A stretch of DNA of 17,174 nt, from assembly GCA_947460165.1 (NCBI GenBank), contig CANHKH010000026.1, positions 1-17,174 on the forward strand. The letters are read 5' to 3'. This DNA is from Comamonadaceae bacterium. GTDB lineage: Bacteria; Pseudomonadota; Gammaproteobacteria; Burkholderiales; Burkholderiaceae_C. The notes under the pieces were generated by a model. It had not been told where the DNA came from. It ran no database searches and saw only the letters and a program-made list of their open reading frames with translations. The position numbers were made by a program, and so were the translations under genes. Positions 12,088-17,174 of the stretch are shown here, one piece after another (within the stretch, counting starts at the first letter, position 1; each line of letters starts with the position of its first letter).

Positions 12088-12654
12088 TTATTTGGGGGCG
12101 GCCACAGTCACCAGGGCAGGGCGCAGCACCCGCTCGGCGATGGAGTAGCCCTTTTGCAGTACGCTGACCACGGTGTTGGCCTCTTGCTCGGCCGGCACCA
12201 CGCTGATGGCTTGGTGTTGATGGGGATCGAACTTGGTGCCAGCGGCAGGCGAGATTTCAAGCACTTTGTTGCGTTCCAGGGCGCTTTTGAGTTGCTTGAG
12301 CGTGGCCTGGGCGCCTTCACGGATTTGCTGGTTGCTTGCGTCTTTGATGAGCAGGCCGGCTTCTAAGCTGTCGGTCACGGGCAGCAGGCTTTCGGCAAAG
12401 CTTTCCACCGCAAATTTGCGGGCCTTGCTGATTTCTTCTTCAGCGCGGCGGCGGGCGTTTTCAGCCTCGGCCTTGGCGCGCAGGTAACTTTCGGCCAGTT
12501 CGGCGTTTTTGGTCTTCAAGCCCGCCAACTCGGACTGCAGGGCCTGCATGAGAAATTCGGGGGTGATCCCGGCGGCCGCTGCCGCATCCGCTGGGTGGGC
12601 GGCTTGGTCGCCGCTGGGGTCTTGATTCAATGGGTTTTGTTCGTGGTCTGGCAT
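12088..12654 (-). CDS. grpE: Nucleotide exchange factor GrpE
   Basis: The DnaK nucleotide-exchange factor, 188 residues, normal for the family. The N-terminal 30 residues are polar and disordered. A long helix/coiled coil follows (FLMQALQSELAGLKTKNAELAESYLRAKAEAENARRRAEEEI). The GrpE signature is in FAESLLPVTDSLEAGL, and the C-terminal beta domain contains FDPHQHQAISVVPAEQEANTVVSVLQKGYSIAERVLRPALVTV, which contacts the DnaK ATPase domain. It is the first gene of the heat-shock cluster, 143 bases ahead of dnaK. Its own sigma-32-like promoter lies 38 bases before the ATG. The Shine-Dalgarno before ATG 12652-12654 is poor. Confidence 0.97.
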   Translation of the reverse strand: MPDHEQNPLNQDPSGDQAAHPADAAAAAGITPEFLMQALQSELAGLKTKNAELAESYLRAKAEAENARRRAEEEISKARKFAVESFAESLLPVTDSLEAGLLIKDASNQQIREGAQATLKQLKSALERNKVLEISPAAGTKFDPHQHQAISVVPAEQEANTVVSVLQKGYSIAERVLRPALVTVAAPK

Positions 12655-12691
12655 GCTGAATTCGCAATGGGTTGGACGTTTGCTTTTTAAG

Positions 12692-12719
12692 AGTTGGGGA
12701 CGGCTGGGCCCATTTCAAG
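12692..12719 (-). promoter_or_regulatory. Sigma-32 heat-shock promoter for grpE
   Basis: On the minus strand CTTGAA (12719-12714), a 14-base spacer and CCCCAACT (12699-12692) match the sigma-32 consensus CTTGAA-N13-15-CCCCATnT at 12 of 13 informative positions. It predicts a start near 12685 and a 5' leader of about 30 bases before grpE. Confidence 0.65.
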
Positions 12720-12844
12720 GCTTCAAAAGAGGGTTGGGGTGCTTTTGCTCCAGCCCATGGGTCTCGGGGGACAGTCCGCCACCAAAGAACCGCCAGGGCA
12801 GGGGTGCGCAGCCAAGACCTGGACTTGCCGGCTCAACCAAGCGC

Positions 12845-12877
12845 AAAAAGCCAGCCGATGGAGGCCACCGGCTGGCT
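12845..12877 (-). terminator. Intrinsic terminator after the 48-residue gene
   Basis: AGCCAGCCG (12849-12857) pairs perfectly with CGGCTGGCT (12869-12877) over an 11-base loop. On the minus strand the stem runs into a T-run (12849-12845). It ends transcription from the small upstream gene and insulates the grpE heat-shock promoter. Confidence 0.85.
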
Positions 12878-12908
12878 GCAAGCCTTTTTTGGGCCTTTGG
12901 CGGCCGAA

Positions 12909-13055
12909 TTACTTGAACTTGTCTTTGTCTTTGCCGCGCGGGATGACCGATGTCACCGGTGGGGAGGGCCGGTCTGAAGGCACCGAGCCTTTGGGCAAGC
13001 TGGTGTCTTTCTTAGGCTTTTTGCTCATTTTTTCGTTGCGCTGTTCTTTGCCCAT
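12909..13055 (-). CDS. Small Lys/Pro-rich hypothetical protein (48 residues)
   Basis: An ORF from ATG 13053-13055 to TAA 12909-12911. AGGAG lies 7 bases before the start, among the best ribosome sites in the window, and a strong intrinsic terminator follows the stop, so it looks like a complete, independently transcribed gene. The product is very basic and probably disordered: MGKEQRNEKMSKKPKKDTSL at the N-terminus, a Pro/Ser-rich middle and RGKDKDKFK at the end. It has no hydrophobic segment and no recognisable domain. I do not recognise the family. Possible roles include nucleic-acid or ribosome binding, inferred from charge alone. Confidence 0.75.
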   Translation of the reverse strand: MGKEQRNEKMSKKPKKDTSLPKGSVPSDRPSPPVTSVIPRGKDKDKFK

Positions 13056-13082
13056 GGCGAGCTCCTGGTGTGCGGGGTCGTA

Positions 13083-13099
13083 AAAATTAAGTTAATTTT
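13083..13099. promoter_or_regulatory. AT-rich perfect palindrome, candidate operator
   Basis: AAAATTAA-G-TTAATTTT is a perfect 8+8 inverted repeat in an AT-rich patch within otherwise GC-rich DNA. It lies 28 bases before the 48-residue gene and 83 bases past the MarR gene. MarR regulators often bind AT-rich dyads of this size, so it may be an operator for the adjacent MarR protein or part of the promoter of the small gene. Confidence 0.4.
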
Positions 13100-13181
13100 G
13101 ATTTTACTTTGGAGGCAGGGGCATGAATTGGGGTCAGATACGGATTCATTTTGCGCGTGAACAGTCTGGCTTGGGCGGCTG

Positions 13182-13694
13182 TCACACATAGATTTTTTGC
13201 AACAAGTCCATCAGTGTTTGTTGCTGATCAGGCGTCAGCTTGTGGGCCACGTCTTTTTCCAACTGCTCGGCCGTGTGTTCGGCTTCTTTCATGAGCGCCT
13301 GGCCCGCCGGCGTGAGGTGCAGGCCTTGGGCGCGTCGGTCGCTGGGGTGGGGGCGGCGCTCGACCAGGCCGCGCGCCTCAAAGCGGTTGACCATGCCCAC
13401 CATGTTGGGCGGCAACACGCCCAGCGTAGCGCACAGTTGGCGAGCGGTGATGCCGGGGTTGTGCGTGATGAGCGAGAGGATGGAAAAGTCCACAGGCCGC
13501 AGGCCATATGGGGCCATGCGGGTGAGGAACACCTCAATCACGGCCAAGGCGGCGCGCCTGGCGTTGTAGCCGATCAGGCCTTCCAGGTAGCGGGTGTCCA
13601 CCCGTTCAACACTGGACTCAGCGGGCGGCAAGCCATGATCAGTGCCCAACTCATGGGCCGCCATGATCGCGTGGGCTGAGCTTTTTTTGGGCAT
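13182..13694 (-). CDS. MarR family transcriptional regulator
   Basis: A 170-residue winged-helix repressor-type regulator. The N-terminal 30 residues are flexible. The dimerisation helix contains YLEGLIGYNARRAALAVIEVFLTRM, the DNA-binding core is FSILSLITHNPGITARQLCATLGVLPPNMVGMVNRFEARGLVERRPHPSDRRAQGLHLTPAG with the typical DRR wing at 119-121, and a C-terminal dimer helix follows. Its ATG overlaps the TGA of the acyl-CoA dehydrogenase by one base (TGATG), so translation is coupled. MarR proteins in CoA-dependent aromatic operons (CouR, FerR type) usually sense the hydroxycinnamoyl-CoA intermediate. That ligand is inferred from the operon, not visible in the protein. Confidence 0.93.
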   Translation of the reverse strand: MPKKSSAHAIMAAHELGTDHGLPPAESSVERVDTRYLEGLIGYNARRAALAVIEVFLTRMAPYGLRPVDFSILSLITHNPGITARQLCATLGVLPPNMVGMVNRFEARGLVERRPHPSDRRAQGLHLTPAGQALMKEAEHTAEQLEKDVAHKLTPDQQQTLMDLLQKIYV

Positions 13695-15406
13695 CAGGCG
13701 GATGCTGTGGCCGGGGGATGCTGAATTTCCAAGCAGCGCTCGCTGATGATCTCCAGCCGCATGTTGAACTCAGGCCGCACATGGCGGGCAAAGGCCAGGG
13801 CCGGTGCTTGCCAGCGCGGGGTGTGGCTGCCGGGTGTGGCCACAATCTGGGCCCAGGCCCAGTCCATCAGCACCAGGGCGAGGGCGCGCAAAAAGTCGTC
13901 GGCGACGGCATAGGACAGGCTGGCGTCGTGGACGCTGGCGGCCACGATCTGGGCCACCAGCGCGCGCAGGCGCTGGCAGCGTGCTTGCCCTGCAGGGGGC
14001 AGGTCTGCCTGTAGCTCGGCCAGCAAAGCGTCCAAGGCTTGGCCGCCGTCGCTCAGCACCTTGCGCACCAAGAGGTCTATGGCCTGGATCTCGTTGGTGC
14101 CTTCGTAAATCATGGCCACACGCGAGTCGCGCACGATTTGCTCTATGCCCCACTCCTTCACATACCCGTGTCCGCCCAAGACCTGCAGGCAGGCGCTGGC
14201 ACCTAGAAAGCCTTGCTCGCTCCAGGCCGACTTGAGCACGGGTGTGATCAAGCTGCACCAGCGCTGGGCCTGGGCGCGGCGGGCCGCGTCGCCATGGTGT
14301 TGGGCCACGTCCAGCTCCAGCGCGGTGCGAAAGGCCAACACGCGGCCTGCGTCAATCCAGGCGCGCTGGCTGTCCAAAATGCGGCGCACCGCCGGGTGGT
14401 CAGCAATGAGGTCGGCTTGGCCCGCAGCTTTTGGGCTGCCGGGGGCGCGCATTTGCCGCCGCTCTAGGGCGTAGGCATGGGCTTTTTGCCAGGCCGCGTC
14501 CAGCAGGCCCATGCCTTGCATGGCCACATGCAAGCGCGCCGAGTTCATCATGATGAACATGGCCCCCAGGCCCTTGCCCGGCTCGCCCACCATCCAGGCT
14601 TGTGCCTCATCAAAGCGCATGACGCAGGTGGGGCTGCCGTGCAGACCCATTTTTTCTTCAATTCGCTCGCAGTGCACAGCGCTGCGGCTGCCGGCGGCGT
14701 AAAACTTGGGAACCAAAAACAGCGACAAGCCCTTGGGGCCGGGCGGTGCATCGGGCAGGCGGGCCAGCACCAGGTGAACGATGTTGTCGGTCAGGTCGTG
14801 TTCGCCGCCTGAGATAAATATTTTGGTGCCGCTCAGCGCAAAGCAGCCATCGGCCAGTGGGGCGGCCTTGGTGCTGGCCAGGCCCAGGTCGCTGCCGGCG
14901 TGCGGCTCGGTCAGGCACATGGTGGCCAGCCATTCGCCGGTGGCCACTTTGCCCAAAAACTGCGCTTTGACCTCCGCGCTGGCGTGGTGCTTGATGCATT
15001 CGTAGGCGCCGTGCAAGAGGCCGGGCGCCATGGTCCAGCCGTGGTTGGCCGCGCTCAGCCAGTCGTAAAGAATGGCTTCCAGCACGCAGGGCAGGCCTTG
15101 GCCGCCGTCTTCAGGCGCGGCCGCCAGTGCGGGCCAGCCGGCTTGCCAAAAAGCTTGGTAGGCGTCTTTGAAGCCAGGCGGCATGGTGACTTGCCCGTTC
15201 TTGAACTGCGCGCCCAACTTGTCGCCCACCGCTTGCAGGGGGGCGACCACCTCGGCCACAAATTTGGCCGCCTCGGTGAGCACCTGGGCCATGAGCTCGG
15301 TGTCAATCTCGGCAAAACGCGGTAACTCGCCCAGTTTGGTGCGGGCTTGCACCACCTCGTGGAGCAAAAAAAAGCAGTCGTCGGTGGAGGGCTGGTAGGG
15401 GGTCAT
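13694..15406 (-). CDS. Acyl-CoA dehydrogenase, DmdC-like
   Basis: An FAD-dependent acyl-CoA dehydrogenase of about 570 residues, much longer than the 380-residue short/medium-chain enzymes and typical of the DmdC (3-methylthiopropanoyl-CoA dehydrogenase-like) subfamily. Landmarks, numbered from ATG 15406: CLTEPHAGSD (about 164-173), SGTKIFISGGEHDLTDNIVHLVLARLPDAP, HCERIEEKMGLHGSPTCVMRFD, FIMMNSARLHVAMQGMG, QVLGGHGYVKEWGIEQIVRD and the catalytic-base Glu435 in AMIYEGTNEIQAIDLLVRK. The frame is open to a TTG at 15413-15415, but the ATG at 15404-15406 is the better start. It introduces an alpha-beta double bond into an acyl-CoA. In this operon the likely substrate is a phenylpropanoyl-CoA or an unrelated side-chain acyl-CoA; the substrate is not readable from the sequence. 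Confidence 0.92.
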   Translation of the reverse strand: MTPYQPSTDDCFFLLHEVVQARTKLGELPRFAEIDTELMAQVLTEAAKFVAEVVAPLQAVGDKLGAQFKNGQVTMPPGFKDAYQAFWQAGWPALAAAPEDGGQGLPCVLEAILYDWLSAANHGWTMAPGLLHGAYECIKHHASAEVKAQFLGKVATGEWLATMCLTEPHAGSDLGLASTKAAPLADGCFALSGTKIFISGGEHDLTDNIVHLVLARLPDAPPGPKGLSLFLVPKFYAAGSRSAVHCERIEEKMGLHGSPTCVMRFDEAQAWMVGEPGKGLGAMFIMMNSARLHVAMQGMGLLDAAWQKAHAYALERRQMRAPGSPKAAGQADLIADHPAVRRILDSQRAWIDAGRVLAFRTALELDVAQHHGDAARRAQAQRWCSLITPVLKSAWSEQGFLGASACLQVLGGHGYVKEWGIEQIVRDSRVAMIYEGTNEIQAIDLLVRKVLSDGGQALDALLAELQADLPPAGQARCQRLRALVAQIVAASVHDASLSYAVADDFLRALALVLMDWAWAQIVATPGSHTPRWQAPALAFARHVRPEFNMRLEIISERCLEIQHPPATASA

Positions 15407-15465
15407 GGGGCACAAACCAATGGAAATGGAACTGCCCGGCGTGGGTGCGGCCGGGCAGCGGGCGA

Positions 15466-16464
15466 TCAGGAGTCGACGGTGAATCCGATGCGCTTGATCA
15501 GCGGGCCCCAGCGTTCAAACTCAAGCTGGGCGCTGCGTTGCTGCTCGGCCGGTGTGCCGCCAAAGGGAATGAGGCCGACCACGGTGAAGGCGTCTTGCAC
15601 GCCTTTGTCGCGCAATGCAGCGTTGATGGCTGCGTTGGCGGCTTGCACCAGGGCGGGCGGGGTTTTGGCGGGGGCGTAAAAGCCAAACCATTCTTCCACC
15701 GTGAGCTCAGGAAAGCCTTGCTCGGCAAAGGTGGCCACGTCGGGCACAAAGGGCGAGCGGGTGCGGCCCGAGGTGGCGAGGATGCGCATTTTGCCGGCCT
15801 TGTGGTTGGCAATGAAGTCGCCGTGCGGCGTGAACATGCAGGCGATCTGGCCGCCGACCACGTCGGTCACACCGGGCACCGAGCCACGGTAGGGCACGTG
15901 CTTGAAGTCAAAGTTGTTGTTCAGGCCCAGCAGCGCGCCAATGAAGTGCGGCGTGGAGCCTGCAGCGGGCGAGCCGTAGCTGGCTTTGTCTGGGTTGGCC
16001 TTGGCCCAGGCCATGAAGTCGCGCACGTTTTTCACACTCTCGGGCACCATGGGGCCGACGGCAAAGCCATGGTGGATCATGGAGCTGGTGCCCACGGTGG
16101 TGAAGTCCTCAAAAGGCTTGTACTGCAGGTTGCGAAAGATGTGCGGGTACAGCGAGATGGCCGAAAACGGCGTCATGGCCAGCACCGAGCCATCGGCTGG
16201 CGCGCTTTTGAGCAGGTTCAGGGCAATTTGGCCGCCTGCACCGGGGCGGCTGTCGATGACGCCTGGGTTGCGGGTGTAGCTGCTGCCTGCAAATTTTTCA
16301 GCCACGCGGCGCGCACAAATGTCGCCTGCGCTGCCGGGCGGAAAGCCATACAGCACCTTGACTTGGTCAACGCTGCTGGGCTGGGCCCAGGCCTGGCGCA
16401 GGCCCGTGCTGGCCACCAAGGCGCCGGCCAGCGTGGTTTGAATGAAAGCTCGTCGTTGGGTCAT
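15466..16464 (-). CDS. Bug family substrate-binding protein with Tat signal
   Basis: A second TctC-like periplasmic receptor, 332 residues, with a strong AGGAG 7 bases before ATG 16462-16464. The N-terminus MTQRRAFIQTTLAGALVAST has the twin-arginine motif RRAFIQ and a weakly hydrophobic core, with probable cleavage after AWA at residue 27, so export is likely through Tat, unlike the Sec-type Bug protein at 3188-4165. Family landmarks are VKVLYGFPPGSAGD, VIDSRPGAGGQIALNLLK, YGSPAAGSTPHFIGALL, VPYRGSVPGVTDVVGGQIACMF and FAEQGFPELTVEEWFGFYAP. It lies between the thioesterase and the dehydrogenase genes, so it probably binds the aromatic or phenylpropanoid acid that the operon degrades. Confidence 0.94.
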   Translation of the reverse strand: MTQRRAFIQTTLAGALVASTGLRQAWAQPSSVDQVKVLYGFPPGSAGDICARRVAEKFAGSSYTRNPGVIDSRPGAGGQIALNLLKSAPADGSVLAMTPFSAISLYPHIFRNLQYKPFEDFTTVGTSSMIHHGFAVGPMVPESVKNVRDFMAWAKANPDKASYGSPAAGSTPHFIGALLGLNNNFDFKHVPYRGSVPGVTDVVGGQIACMFTPHGDFIANHKAGKMRILATSGRTRSPFVPDVATFAEQGFPELTVEEWFGFYAPAKTPPALVQAANAAINAALRDKGVQDAFTVVGLIPFGGTPAEQQRSAQLEFERWGPLIKRIGFTVDS

Positions 16465-16522
16465 GCGTGTCTCCTGGTGGGGGGTGAAATAAGAAATGGC
16501 GCGGTGGTGGGTGCGCTGTTCA

Positions 16523-16939
16523 TCACAGGCACTTGGCCTTGATGTCTTCGGGAATGGGAATGGCGCGAATGCGGTCTTCGCCTGGCAGCCGCACGGCCAG
16601 GGCGCGGGTTTCTGTGCCTTCGCAGATCAGGTCGTCCCCGCGCATGACCACATGCTTGTGAATCAGCACCTTGGCCCGCCACTCTTGCACGCTGGTGTGA
16701 ATTTGCAGGCGCTCGCCATAGGTGGCGGGCATGAAGAACTTGGTGTGGATTTCCAGCAGCGGCGTGCCAATGATGTGCCTGGTTTTGTTCAACTCTCGCC
16801 AGGGGGGCACGCCACACTTGACAAAAAAGTTCAGCGAGGACGCGTCCATCCATTTGGAGAAGTTGGCAAAAAACACAATGCCTGCCGGGTCACAGTCGCC
16901 AAACATGACCTCGGTTTCGTAGATGACGGTTTTGCTCAT
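16523..16939 (-). CDS. Acyl-CoA thioesterase, 4-hydroxybenzoyl-CoA thioesterase family
   Basis: A single hot-dog-fold thioesterase of 138 residues, normal for the 4HBT family. The catalytic motif is FGDCDPAGIVFFANF, with Asp17 at the position of the nucleophile/base in the Pseudomonas enzyme, followed by the long helix (SKWMDASSLNFFVKCG). The remaining beta strands include PLLEIHTKFFMPATYGERLQIHTSV and ICEGTETRALAV. It hydrolyses an acyl-CoA to the free acid and CoA. Starting 21 bases after the synthetase stop, it would release a pathway end-product acid or rescue trapped CoA. The substrate is inferred from context. Confidence 0.92.
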   Translation of the reverse strand: MSKTVIYETEVMFGDCDPAGIVFFANFSKWMDASSLNFFVKCGVPPWRELNKTRHIIGTPLLEIHTKFFMPATYGERLQIHTSVQEWRAKVLIHKHVVMRGDDLICEGTETRALAVRLPGEDRIRAIPIPEDIKAKCL

Positions 16940-16960
16940 GCGGTGCTCAGGGTTGTGGGC

Positions 16961-17173
16961 TCAGGTCTGTGTGGGGGCCGTCATGGCCGACGGCTTGAGG
17001 ATGTGGCGCAGGGTGTCGGCATGCAGTGCGGCCACGGTGTCGGCCCGGTGGGCCAGCACGGCGCGCTGGTTGATGGAGCCCTTGTCGGTGACCTCGCCAC
17101 GGTCCAGGCTGGGGGGGTCTGGCAGCAAACACATGCGGGCCAGGTGGTTGGCGCTGCCGGTGCTGGTGGTGGC
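16961..17173 (-). CDS. Feruloyl-CoA synthetase-like AMP-forming ligase (C-terminal 70 residues)
   Basis: The gene runs off the right edge and ends at TGA 16961-16963. The 70 visible residues include LPDPPSLDRGEVTDKGSINQ then RAVLAHRADTVAALHAD. The GE(V/I)TDKG-x-INQRAVL block is characteristic of the C-terminal tail of feruloyl-CoA synthetase-type enzymes of the ANL superfamily, where the Lys of TDKG is the acyl-adenylation lysine. It would activate a hydroxycinnamic acid to its CoA thioester as the first step of the operon. The core domain is outside the window, so substrate class is inferred from this tail plus the thioesterase, dehydrogenase and MarR neighbours. Confidence 0.75.
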   Translation of the reverse strand, partial: ATTSTGSANHLARMCLLPDPPSLDRGEVTDKGSINQRAVLAHRADTVAALHADTLRHILKPSAMTAPTQT

Positions 17174-17174
17174 C

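Noticed and set aside
15445..16542. A 365-codon plus-strand open frame opposite the Bug gene
   Set aside because: It is a shadow of the Bug receptor gene. The product is Gly/His/Ala-rich without domains and the true gene on the minus strand has a strong ribosome site and signal peptide.

Overview
The window reads as chromosomal DNA of a betaproteobacterium, most likely a member of the Comamonadaceae (Burkholderiales). The base composition is GC-rich, two genes encode Bug-type (tripartite tricarboxylate transporter family) solute-binding proteins, and the DsbB, DnaK/DnaJ/GrpE and CoA-catabolic proteins have the character of that group. This assignment is inferred from protein character, not from a database search.

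Layout. (1) Positions 1-1612, plus strand: the 3' end of a YghU-like glutathione S-transferase, a second GST overlapping it by four bases, and dsbB. (2) Positions 1613-3088, plus strand: an argD-like class III aminotransferase preceded by a leader that looks like a translational attenuator, with a 34-codon Arg-containing ORF, mutually exclusive hairpins and an intrinsic terminator 30 bases before the gene. (3) Positions 3188-7534, minus strand: a probable three-gene catabolic operon, transcribed as type-B carboxylesterase, then a Baeyer-Villiger-type flavin monooxygenase with a long N-terminal extension, then a Bug periplasmic receptor. This suggests uptake of a carbonyl compound, oxidation to an ester and hydrolysis. 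(4) Positions 7734-8660: a small accessory island with a DUF433/DUF5615 putative toxin-antitoxin pair on the minus strand. The DUF5615 gene has no ordinary start codon where one is expected. The pair is preceded by a nested-dyad operator, is flanked by an exact 18-bp direct repeat, and is followed by a cluster of three REP-like units. (5) Positions 8680-12719, minus strand: the heat-shock cluster grpE-dnaK-dnaJ, with two sigma-32-like promoters (upstream of grpE and of dnaK) and hairpins in both internal gaps. (6) Positions 12845-13099, minus strand: a 48-residue Lys/Pro-rich gene with a strong ribosome binding site and a clear terminator. (7) Positions 13182-17174, minus strand: a probable phenylpropanoid (ferulate/coumarate-type) CoA-catabolic operon, transcribed as acyl-CoA (feruloyl-CoA-like) synthetase (C-terminus only), 4HBT thioesterase, Tat-exported Bug receptor, DmdC-like acyl-CoA dehydrogenase and a MarR regulator.

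How the genes fit together: two separate transport-plus-catabolism operons for aromatic or ketone-type compounds flank a housekeeping heat-shock cluster, with a small mobile or accessory scar between the first operon and dnaJ. I saw no rRNA, tRNA, CRISPR array or intact insertion sequence. Stretches over 300 bases without a confident gene are limited to 8336-8679 (operator, remnant and REP cluster).
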